From assembly GCA_026415715.1 (NCBI GenBank), contig JAOAGO010000002.1, positions 1-64,000 of the forward strand: 64,000 nt of DNA, read 5' to 3'. This DNA comes from Chitinophagaceae bacterium (GTDB lineage Bacteria > Bacteroidota > Bacteroidia > Chitinophagales > Chitinophagaceae). Numbering within the stretch: the first letter of the stretch is position 1; the number at the start of each line of letters is the position of its first letter. The position numbers and the translations under genes were made by a program. The notes under the pieces are model-generated. The model searched no databases and was not told where the DNA came from. It was given only the letters and a program-made list of their open reading frames with translations. Below, in pieces: positions 10,961 through 18,603 of this stretch.

Positions 10961-12373
10961 ATGAAAGAACACTTAGAGCACAATCATGAGCAACTCAATG
11001 AATTATTAAAAAAATACAGTTATCTTAAGAAAGGATTATCGAATGTTTACATTGATGAAGAGTCGTTTGAGCTGATTATTTCCTACTTTGAAGACAGGGA
11101 AGATTTGGAAAAAGCCATGGAAGCTACGGAAACCGCACTTCTCCGGTTTCCTTATTCAGCCCAGTTACTGCTCAGAAAAGCTGATTTGCTTATTTCTTTC
11201 AGAAAATATAAGGAAGCTTTAGAAGTATTAGATAAAGCAGAAATTTTTGATAACTCGGATATTTTGCTTTATATCCTGAAAACGGAAGTTTTTCTAGCCA
11301 TGGATAAGCCGGAACGAGCGGTAAAAGTGTTAGAAAAAGCATTGACCATATTTGAAGGAGAAGATAAGTTGGAATTGCTTTTTGAATTGGCCGATGTGTA
11401 TGACGATTACGAAGATTTTGATAAGGTTTTTGATTGTTTGGCCATGATTCTGAAAGAAGACCCTGAAAATGAAGAGGCGTTGTATAAAATCTGTTTCTGG
11501 GCCGACTTCACCGGGCGTTATGAAGAAAGTATAAAAATACATGAAGAGGTTATTAACCAAAGCCCCTACAACAAATTGGCCTGGTTCAATCTGGGTTCGG
11601 CTTTCATGGGGATTAAATTATATGAAAAAGCGATTGATGCGTATAAATATGCCTTAGTCATTGATGAAAAATTTGATTTTGCTTACCGGAATATGGCGAA
11701 CTGCTATATCCGACTGAAAAATTATAAGGAAGCCATAGATGCGCTGGAAACGGTACTGGAAATTTCGCAGCCTGAATATCTGGTTTATGAAGTGCTGGCA
11801 CATTGTTATGAAAAACTGGATTATTATGCACAGGCTCGTTTTTATTACCGAAAGGCATCGCATCTGAAACCGGAAGATTCGAGGTGGTATTACAAAATAG
11901 CATATACCTATTTTAAGGAGCAACAGTGGGAAAAGTGTCTGAAAACATTAATGCCTGCATTACAACAACAGCGCAGACGGCCTGAATACTTGCTGTTGGC
12001 CGGAGAATGTTGTATGCGTCTGGGTTTGTTTAAAGAGGCGTATCAGTACCTGTCGGTATTAATTCATTTACGGCCTAAAAATATCAAGGGGTGGGAATCG
12101 CTTATTCGTTGCATTTACAGGGCAGGCATTTACGAAGAGGGATTGTTTTTAATTCGTGAAGCATTAAAAATCACTCAATATAATCCGCTTTTTTTGTATT
12201 ATGAGTCAGTGTTCTTGTTTGTCTTGAATCAAAAGGATAAGGCGTTGCAGATTTTAAAAGAAGCGGTTCGTAAATCACCGCGGCGCATAAAAAAAATTTT
12301 TGATTTAGAGCCCACACTGGCGGAAAATCCATCCATACAACAGGTGCTTTCGGAACTTAAGAAAAAGTCCTGA
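10961..12373 (+). CDS. Tetratricopeptide-repeat protein
   Basis: A 470-residue cytoplasmic protein made almost wholly of about a dozen TPR helix pairs; typical repeats include LAWFNLGSAFMGIKLYEKAI and FAYRNMANCYIRLKNYKEAI at about residues 205-260. No signal peptide or membrane segment. TPR proteins act as scaffolds; nothing in the neighbourhood names a partner. Similar all-TPR proteins are widespread in Chitinophagales. ATG at 10961 preferred over the in-frame TTG at 10955. Divergent from the small exported gene at 10380. Confidence 0.8.
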   Translation: MKEHLEHNHEQLNELLKKYSYLKKGLSNVYIDEESFELIISYFEDREDLEKAMEATETALLRFPYSAQLLLRKADLLISFRKYKEALEVLDKAEIFDNSDILLYILKTEVFLAMDKPERAVKVLEKALTIFEGEDKLELLFELADVYDDYEDFDKVFDCLAMILKEDPENEEALYKICFWADFTGRYEESIKIHEEVINQSPYNKLAWFNLGSAFMGIKLYEKAIDAYKYALVIDEKFDFAYRNMANCYIRLKNYKEAIDALETVLEISQPEYLVYEVLAHCYEKLDYYAQARFYYRKASHLKPEDSRWYYKIAYTYFKEQQWEKCLKTLMPALQQQRRRPEYLLLAGECCMRLGLFKEAYQYLSVLIHLRPKNIKGWESLIRCIYRAGIYEEGLFLIREALKITQYNPLFLYYESVFLFVLNQKDKALQILKEAVRKSPRRIKKIFDLEPTLAENPSIQQVLSELKKKS

Positions 12374-12396
12374 CCTGTTTTTTATGCTTTGATGAT

Positions 12397-12426
12397 GAAA
12401 ATCATTTCTTCTAATGAATGATTTTC
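12397..12426 (+). terminator. Hairpin downstream of the TPR gene
   Basis: GAAAATCAT and ATGATTTTC form a perfect 9-bp stem with a 12-nt loop about 25 bp after the TPR stop. The next T-run is 10 nt away (after GGCCACGGCA), so this is not a textbook intrinsic terminator. Confidence 0.35.
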
Positions 12427-12538
12427 GGCCACGGCATTTTTTTCTTTTTTATATTTGCCGCTTTGGTAATATGGCTGAAATTTTTATGACAACAGCATGA
12501 TTTCGCCTGCACCGAATCCGCCGCCAAAAACATCGGTC

Positions 12539-13312
12539 ATGAATTTTAATTTGACTCAGATTCCGCAAAGAAATAAAAAGCCGAGGACAACCGGACTTAC
12601 CATGGTAATGGATAAAGGGTTAAGTATTGATGAAGCGCGGAATTTTCTAAGCGTAGCACACCCTCACGTAGATCTGATTAAATTGGGTTTCGGAACATCA
12701 TTTGTAACGCCAAACCTAAGGGAAAAAATAGAAGTGTACCGCAGCTATGAAATCCCTGTTTATTTCGGAGGCACGCTTTTCGAAGCTTTTTTAATCCGGA
12801 ATCAGTTTGATGATTATGTAAAAATCTGTCAGGAATACGGAATTACCTATATGGAAGTGAGCGACGGCTCAATTACGATTCCGCATGCCGAAAAATGCGG
12901 CTACATCGAGAAATTAACTAAATATGGTACCGTACTCAGTGAAGTGGGAAGCAAAGATGCCACACACATTATTCCGCCTTACAAGTGGATTCAGCTTATG
13001 ATGGCAGAGCTGGAAGCCGGTTCAAGTTATGTGATTGCAGAAGCCCGCGAAGCCGGAAATGTGGGCATTTACCGGGGCAGCGGAGAAGTGCGCGAAGGGC
13101 TGGTGCAGGAAATCCTGACACAAATTCCTTCGGAAAAAATCATCTGGGAAGCGCCCCAGAAATCTCAGCAACTGTATTTTATTGAACTGATCGGCTGCAA
13201 CGTAAATCTCGGAAACATTGCCCCCTCCGAAGTCATTCCTTTAGAGGCTATGCGTATAGGCCTACGGGGGGACACCTTTAATCTTTACCTGGAAAAAAAA
13301 GAAAAAGCATGA
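12539..13312 (+). CDS. Phosphosulfolactate synthase-like protein (ComA family)
   Basis: A 257-residue TIM-barrel protein of the ComA family, which adds sulfite to phosphoenolpyruvate to give (2R)-phosphosulfolactate, the first step of coenzyme M synthesis in archaea. Seen: TGLTMVMDKGLS near the N-terminus, HVDLIKLGFGTSFVTP, VYFGGTLFEAF, YMEVSDGSI, LSEVGSKD, VIAEAREAGNVGIYRGSGEVR and IWEAPQKSQQ, which together cover the family active-site blocks. Bacteroidota have no coenzyme M, so a route to cysteate and sulfonolipids is a reasonable inference, not proven here. Start set at 12539 because homologues begin close to this Met; an ATG at 12497 is in frame. Nine bases before aroE, so probably cotranscribed. 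Confidence 0.82.
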   Translation: MNFNLTQIPQRNKKPRTTGLTMVMDKGLSIDEARNFLSVAHPHVDLIKLGFGTSFVTPNLREKIEVYRSYEIPVYFGGTLFEAFLIRNQFDDYVKICQEYGITYMEVSDGSITIPHAEKCGYIEKLTKYGTVLSEVGSKDATHIIPPYKWIQLMMAELEAGSSYVIAEAREAGNVGIYRGSGEVREGLVQEILTQIPSEKIIWEAPQKSQQLYFIELIGCNVNLGNIAPSEVIPLEAMRIGLRGDTFNLYLEKKEKA

Positions 13313-13321
13313 TTCCGCCTT

Positions 13322-14077
13322 ATGATGAACACCGGCAAAATAAGGCGTTTTGGTTTGCTGGGTTATCCGCTTACTCATTCCTTTTCGCCCCGCTACTTTA
13401 AGGAAAAATTTGAGCGTGAAAAATTATCAAATCACCAATATGATTTGTTTCCGCTGGAATCCATAGATCAGTTTCCCGCATTATTAAAACAATTTCCTGA
13501 ACTTGAGGGATTGAATGTGACAATTCCCTATAAAAAGGAAGTGATGAAATTTTTACATGATTCTTTAATACCCGACGGGATAGAAGCATGTAACTGCATT
13601 AGCATAAAAGACTCAAAACTGACGGGCTATAATACCGATATCATCGGATTTGAATTGAGCCTTTTGCCCTTACTCAGGTCATATCATACACAGGCGCTGA
13701 TTCTGGGAAGCGGGGGTGCGGCCGCGGCAGTGGCTTATGTGCTAAAAAAAAATCAAATAGAGTACATCATAGTAAGCCGGAGAGATAACGATGCCGCAAT
13801 CTTATCCTATGCATCACTGACTAAAGATCTCATCCGGAAATATAAACTGATTATAAATACTACTCCGCTCGGAATGTATCCGGATATTTCATCCTGTCCT
13901 CCCATCCCTTATGAAGGTATTACCCCCGAACATTTACTTTATGATCTGGTGTATAATCCCCCCTTAACGGAATTTTTAAAAAAAGGACAGTCCTTTGGCT
14001 CTACCATCAAAAACGGAGAAGAAATGCTCATATTACAGGCTGAAGAAAGTTGGAAAATCTGGAATCAGCGTTACTGA
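13322..14077 (+). CDS. aroE: Shikimate dehydrogenase
   Basis: NADPH-dependent reduction of 3-dehydroshikimate to shikimate in aromatic amino acid synthesis. The 251-residue product shows the substrate-binding SFSPRYF at about residues 21-27, the catalytic Lys in NVTIPYKK (about 63-70), the catalytic Asp in GYNTDIIGFE, and the nucleotide-binding LGSGGAAAAV. GEEMLILQAEESW near the end matches the C-terminal family block. Two Met codons stand together at the start. Only 9 bp separate it from the phosphosulfolactate synthase gene. Pairs functionally with aroQ at 28.4 kb, though not in an operon with it. Confidence 0.94.
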   Translation: MMNTGKIRRFGLLGYPLTHSFSPRYFKEKFEREKLSNHQYDLFPLESIDQFPALLKQFPELEGLNVTIPYKKEVMKFLHDSLIPDGIEACNCISIKDSKLTGYNTDIIGFELSLLPLLRSYHTQALILGSGGAAAAVAYVLKKNQIEYIIVSRRDNDAAILSYASLTKDLIRKYKLIINTTPLGMYPDISSCPPIPYEGITPEHLLYDLVYNPPLTEFLKKGQSFGSTIKNGEEMLILQAEESWKIWNQRY

Positions 14078-14134
14078 ATCCAAGGCAAACAGAAAGTTGT
14101 AAGAGACGCTTTTTTAAATTTATACGGTAAAATT

Positions 14135-14149
14135 GAGTCCGCCGGACTC
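14135..14149. terminator. Small hairpin between convergent aroE and valS
   Basis: GAGTCC-GCC-GGACTC forms a 6-bp GC-rich stem with a 3-nt loop in the 93-bp gap between converging genes. No long T-run follows on either strand; on the minus strand only TTTT follows closely. Confidence 0.35.
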
Positions 14150-14170
14150 CAAACCGAAATAAATAAAAAA

Positions 14171-16789
14171 TTATTTCAGGTTTTGAAGGCTTTCCTCTAT
14201 GGCTTTGATTTTAGCTTCTGCATCGGCTTTTTTCTTTTTTTCCGTCTCAATAATCTCGGGCCGGGCATTTTGTAAAAATCTTTCGTTGGAAAGTTTTTTC
14301 TCTACCGATGCCAGAAAGCCTCTCAGATATTCCAGGTCTTTTTCCAGTTTTTTTCTTTGTTCTTCGCCGGCACCGGTGTGCTGTGCTTCAATATAACATT
14401 TATGTTTTTGCACAATCACTGTCAGGGTATTTGGTACAGGATGGCTAACATACTGTATCACTTCAGCATTTACCTGCCGTTTCAGTATTTTTTCAAAGGA
14501 AACAAAAACCGGTTGATCTGCTTCAGGCAAATAAAGTTTAATATATTCTCCGGGTTTTATCTTTGCTTTATTTCTTGCGTCGCGGATGGAAGTTATCAGT
14601 TCTTTTAAAAGCTCTCCCTGTCGTAAAACCGCTGCATCGGCCGGCTCATGCGCCGACATTTGTTTTCCTATCAAATCATCTTCTCTGCTTTTCAGTTTAT
14701 GATAAATTTCTTCGGTAACAAAAGGCATGAAAGGATGCAACAGCGCCATAAGCTCTTCAAAAAAATAAATCGTGCTTCGGTAACACGAACCGCTTATTGT
14801 TTCATTTGCTGCAGGCTTAACCCATTCCAGATACCAGCTGCAAAATTCATCCCAGATTAAGGAATACAGCGATTTCAGCGCTTCACTGATTTTATATTCG
14901 GCAAAAAATTGTTCCTGTACCGCTTTGGCCTCATGCAAGCGGTTATGAAACCAGGCTACGGCAAACGAAGAGGCGTCATCCTTCTCTTCAAGACGTTGCT
15001 CCCAGCTTTTTACGAGTTTCAGGGCATTCCACATTTTATTGATGAAAAAACTGCCTTGTTTCAATGTGCTTTCTTCTTTTACGTCGAAAAGAAGGTCGTT
15101 TCCTGCGGGCGAGGCAATCATGATGCCAAACCGTACGGCATCCGCCCCGTAGCGGTCAATCAGTGCCAGCAAATCAGGCGAATTACCGAGCTGCTTGCTC
15201 ATTTTTCTGCCCTGCTCATCCCGTACAATGCCCGTAAAATATACTTCGCCAAAAGGTTTATTCCCTGCATATTCATATCCGGCCATAATCATCCGGGCTA
15301 CCCAGAAAAAAATAATTTCCGGCGCTGTAACCAAAGTTTGTGTGGGATAGTAATAGCGAAATTCATCATTACCGGGACGACTGATGCCTTTAAATACTTC
15401 CAGCGGCCACAGCCAGGAAGAAAACCAGGTATCCAGACAATCTTCATCCTGTCGAAGCGTTGCTTTTTTGCCGTGTTGCTTTTCATACAATGCGGCGGCT
15501 TTTGTTTCATCTTCTGCCACGATGATGTTTCCTGCATCGTCGTACCATGCCGGAATGCGATGTCCCCACCAGAGTTGGCGCGAAATACACCAGTCTCTTA
15601 AGTTTTCCATCCAATGGCGGTAGAGGTTTTTATAGCGGGAAGGATAAAATCTGATTTCATCGTTCATTACGGCATTAAGGGCAGGTTCAGCCAGTTTTTT
15701 CATGCGTACCCACCATTGAACCGAAAGGCGGGGCTCCACCACTTCGTGTGTTCTTTCCGAATAACCAACTTCGCTGGTATAATCTTCTGACTTGATAATA
15801 TAGTTATTTTCTTCAAGCGCTTTTATGATTTTTTTTCTTGCCTGCATTCTCTCTTCACCAACAAAAATAACGGCCTTTTCATTCAGCGTGCCATCGTCAT
15901 TAAAGATATCAATGATTTCCAGGCCATGTTTCTCACCCAAAAGATAATCATTCATATCATGGGCCGGGGTGATTTTAAGCGCTCCGCTGCCGAAATCCAT
16001 GGTGACGTATTCGTCGGTAATTACGGGTACAGGCCTTTGAATCAGCGGAATCAAAACCCTTTTGCCATGGAATTTTTTATATCTTTCGTCATCCGGATGA
16101 ACACATACTGCCGTATCGCCCATTATGGTTTCGGGTCTGACGGTGGCTACGGGAATAAACTCTTCGCTTCCTTCTACATAGTATTTCAGATAGTATAATT
16201 TTTGTTGTGTGGGTTTTCTGATGACTTCTTCATCACTGAGAGCGGTTTTGGCTTTTACATCCCAATGAATCATCCGCCGCCCGCGGTAAATATATCCTTT
16301 ATGATATAGGTCAACGAACACTTTGATGACGGCGCGATAATAATCGGGATCCATGGTAAATGTTGTACGATCCCAATCGGCGCTGCAGCCCAGTTTTTTC
16401 AGCTGATGGAGGATAATTCCGCCGTATTTATCTTTCCATTCCCATGCATATTTCAGAAATTCTTCACGGCTCAGCGAAGATTTTGCGATTCCTCTTTCAC
16501 CCAGCATCTGTACTACTTTGGCTTCTGTGGCAATAGAAGCATGATCGGTGCCCGGTACCCAGCATGCATTTTTTCCCTGCATACGGGCTCTGCGGATCAG
16601 AATGTCCTGAATGGTATTGTTCAGGCAATGGCCCATATGCAGCACGCCGGTTACGTTAGGCGGCGGAATGACGATTGTAAACGGGTCACGATTCTTATCC
16701 GGCCGGCTGCGGAAATATCCTTTCTCTACCCAGCGTTGATACCATTTTTGTTCTGCTTCATGATGCGGAAAGTTTTTTGACAGTTCCAT
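14171..16789 (-). CDS. valS: Valine--tRNA ligase
   Basis: Charges tRNA-Val. The 872-residue class Ia synthetase has the HIGH motif as HMGH at residues 51-54 after PPPNVTGVL, an editing domain (about 190-330), the WCISRQLWWGHRIPAWY block, the KMSKS loop as KMSKQ in EQGRKMSKQLGNSPD, an anticodon-binding domain (about 600-750), and the C-terminal coiled-coil arm (about 805-872) that contacts the tRNA corner. Start at 16789: an upstream ATG at 16816 is in frame, but the TATTTTTG promoter box at 16796-16803 lies between them. Divergent from the esterase; a tRNA-Val gene lies 0.9 kb upstream. Confidence 0.97.
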   Translation of the reverse strand: MELSKNFPHHEAEQKWYQRWVEKGYFRSRPDKNRDPFTIVIPPPNVTGVLHMGHCLNNTIQDILIRRARMQGKNACWVPGTDHASIATEAKVVQMLGERGIAKSSLSREEFLKYAWEWKDKYGGIILHQLKKLGCSADWDRTTFTMDPDYYRAVIKVFVDLYHKGYIYRGRRMIHWDVKAKTALSDEEVIRKPTQQKLYYLKYYVEGSEEFIPVATVRPETIMGDTAVCVHPDDERYKKFHGKRVLIPLIQRPVPVITDEYVTMDFGSGALKITPAHDMNDYLLGEKHGLEIIDIFNDDGTLNEKAVIFVGEERMQARKKIIKALEENNYIIKSEDYTSEVGYSERTHEVVEPRLSVQWWVRMKKLAEPALNAVMNDEIRFYPSRYKNLYRHWMENLRDWCISRQLWWGHRIPAWYDDAGNIIVAEDETKAAALYEKQHGKKATLRQDEDCLDTWFSSWLWPLEVFKGISRPGNDEFRYYYPTQTLVTAPEIIFFWVARMIMAGYEYAGNKPFGEVYFTGIVRDEQGRKMSKQLGNSPDLLALIDRYGADAVRFGIMIASPAGNDLLFDVKEESTLKQGSFFINKMWNALKLVKSWEQRLEEKDDASSFAVAWFHNRLHEAKAVQEQFFAEYKISEALKSLYSLIWDEFCSWYLEWVKPAANETISGSCYRSTIYFFEELMALLHPFMPFVTEEIYHKLKSREDDLIGKQMSAHEPADAAVLRQGELLKELITSIRDARNKAKIKPGEYIKLYLPEADQPVFVSFEKILKRQVNAEVIQYVSHPVPNTLTVIVQKHKCYIEAQHTGAGEEQRKKLEKDLEYLRGFLASVEKKLSNERFLQNARPEIIETEKKKKADAEAKIKAIEESLQNLK

Positions 16790-16795
16790 AAGATG

Positions 16796-16803
16796 CAAAA
16801 ATA
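16796..16803 (-). promoter_or_regulatory. Putative -7 promoter element for valS
   Basis: TATTTTTG on the minus strand matches TAnnTTTG and ends only 6 nt before the ATG at 16789. If used, it gives a nearly leaderless mRNA and excludes the upstream ATG at 16816. Confidence 0.5.
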
Positions 16804-16866
16804 TTCCCTTTGTCATTTGAAAAAAAATAAGGAATGATTCACTTATATTCGCAGAAACCGAAAGTC

Positions 16867-17598
16867 ATGCAAAGGGAAATTACTTCATGGTTCAGCCCGG
16901 CACTGCAGAAAGAAATGCCGGTTGTGGTGTACGGATATTACGGATTTGCGCTGTTGCTGGTACCCACCGCGGCGGCCGATTATCTCGAATATGAACGTTT
17001 TCTGCTCATTGATCAACTCAAGCCTTTCATTGATGCCGGAAAAGTGAAAGTGTTTTCCATAGACAGTATTAACAATGAAAGCTGGCTGAATTCACAAACG
17101 GATCCAAGATACAAGTCATTAAGGCATCATCAGTGGAATGAATATGTTTTTCACGAAGTAATTCCCTTTATAAAATCCAAAACCAGTCCTGATACGCCGG
17201 TGATAACCTGCGGGGCTTCTTTCGGCGCCCTGCACAGCATGAATTTATTTTTGAAGCGGCCCGACCTGATCAACGGGGTTATTGCCATGAGCGGGGTATA
17301 TGACCTTACCGCCTACACCAAAGGATATTTTGATGATTATGTGTACTTCAACAGTCCGGTGCACTATATGAGTAACCTTACGGATCATCATCTTCTGGAA
17401 CAGATCCGCAAGAGCGGACATATTCATATTTTAACCGGAAGCGGACCGTATGAAGACCCCGGCGCCAGCGGAAAATTTGCCCGCATTTTATACGATAAAG
17501 GAATCTGGTATGAATTAGATGTGTGGGGGCCTGAGTGGCCGCACGACTGGAATACCTGGAGGGCTATGTTGCCTCACTACATCGGAACAAGATTCTGA
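16867..17598 (+). CDS. Alpha/beta-hydrolase of the putative esterase family
   Basis: A 243-residue cytoplasmic alpha/beta-hydrolase related to esterase D-like proteins (PF00756 type). The nucleophile elbow is GASFGA (G-x-S-x-G) at about residues 124-129, and WPHDWNTWR near the C-terminus supplies the likely catalytic His. No signal peptide. Substrate unknown. The start is uncertain: an in-frame ATG at 16834 would add 11 residues, but TATATTCG at 16851-16858 resembles a -7 box and favours 16867. Divergent from valS and followed by tRNA-Val. Confidence 0.75.
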   Translation: MQREITSWFSPALQKEMPVVVYGYYGFALLLVPTAAADYLEYERFLLIDQLKPFIDAGKVKVFSIDSINNESWLNSQTDPRYKSLRHHQWNEYVFHEVIPFIKSKTSPDTPVITCGASFGALHSMNLFLKRPDLINGVIAMSGVYDLTAYTKGYFDDYVYFNSPVHYMSNLTDHHLLEQIRKSGHIHILTGSGPYEDPGASGKFARILYDKGIWYELDVWGPEWPHDWNTWRAMLPHYIGTRF

Positions 17599-17698
17599 AA
17601 AATCACGAAATAAAAACAGGATTTTTTAATTATAACAGGATGATTTGAAAATAAAAAAAGGGTTTCAAAAAGTTTTATTTTTGCGGATGATTACCTGA

Positions 17699-17773
17699 GG
17701 AACGTTAGCTCAGTTGGTTCAGAGCGCTGCTTTGACAGGGCAGAGGCCACTGGTTCGAGTCCAGTACGTTCCA
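17699..17773 (+). tRNA. tRNA-Val (anticodon GAC)
   Basis: A 75-nt cloverleaf folds well: acceptor GGAACGT/ACGTTCC, D arm GCTC/GAGC, anticodon stem CTGCT/GGCAG with loop TTGACAG (anticodon GAC, Val), 5-nt variable region AGGCC and T arm ACTGG/CCAGT with loop TTCGAGT. The discriminator is A. The 3' CCA is not encoded (ACAA follows), which fits the CCA-adding enzyme gene at 55.0 kb. It reads GUC and GUU codons. Confidence 0.95.
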
Positions 17774-18093
17774 CAAAACTTCATTGAACAAGTTCTTCAT
17801 CTTATGAATAATTTCAAATTGTAATCAGCTCCGAATTTTGAAATGAACGAATTTTTAACTCTTTAACAACATATTAATTTATCAGCAAAACGAATTTATA
17901 AGTTTTGATATCTGATTGTAAATGTCCGAAATTAAGCATTGCTTAATAAAAACTACACGGTCAGAAATAGAATAAAATGATTTTATTTAAAACAGTTAAT
18001 GAGGTAAAATACCTTACGTAGGGTATTGACTAAGGTAGCCAATTGTCATAATATTGTATTGCGTGATATGCAACAATCAAGAATTGTGATTTT
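17774..18093. other. 320-bp AT-rich gap before the caspase block
   Basis: No gene or clear hairpin is seen between tRNA-Val and the small exported protein. The base composition drops sharply in GC compared with the genes to the left. It probably holds the promoter of the 18094 gene, but I find no exact TAnnTTTG box close to its start. Confidence 0.4.
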
Positions 18094-18531
18094 ATGAAAA
18101 GTAATCTTTTTTTTGCTGTCGTATTTTTTATTGCTTGTTTTTCTAATTCTTTACTTGCTCAGCAAGGAAGTAAAAAGCCTTTAAAAAAAGTGATTCATTC
18201 TAAAGCTATTACAACCAGCTCAGACGAGGTAGCTTCTCTCCAGCGTCCAGAGAATGATAAAAATAATCCGATTCCGCCTTCAAGAGGTGAGATATATGGT
18301 AAATCACTCACTGATCTTATCGTTGATAACTTTACCGGGTTTTACATTGACATTTATGTGAATGGAAATTATCGTGGCACGGTTGCGCCCTACGACAAAA
18401 GAGTTACCTGGGCTATTCCCGGAAATAATATCCTATATGCCAAAGCCCCGTTCGGCGATGGCAGCTATTATTTTTGGGGACCTTTAAAGACGAATACACA
18501 ATATCAATACACCTGGAAATTATATAAGTAA
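18094..18531 (+). CDS. Small exported protein upstream of the caspase gene
   Basis: A 145-residue protein with a clear signal peptide (MKSNLFFAVVFFIACF, cleavage near LLAQQ). A low-complexity polar linker (about 24-70) leads to a compact beta-rich C-terminal domain (about 75-145) with NFTGFYIDIYVNGNYRGTV, a WAIPGNN turn and aromatic-rich closing strands. I do not recognise the family with certainty; the domain looks like small exported carrier or binding domains. It lies 72 bp upstream of the caspase-TPR gene on the same strand, so cotranscription and a shared process are likely. Confidence 0.55.
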   Translation: MKSNLFFAVVFFIACFSNSLLAQQGSKKPLKKVIHSKAITTSSDEVASLQRPENDKNNPIPPSRGEIYGKSLTDLIVDNFTGFYIDIYVNGNYRGTVAPYDKRVTWAIPGNNILYAKAPFGDGSYYFWGPLKTNTQYQYTWKLYK

Positions 18532-18603
18532 AATATTTAAGAGCACCGGATACGTTTGTTTTTAAAATGACTATTTTTTAATTTTAAAAAGAAAATATTT
18601 TTC

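Noticed and set aside
14909-15601. 230-codon open frame opposite valS
   Set aside because: It lies antisense to a fully conserved synthetase domain and resembles no protein family.
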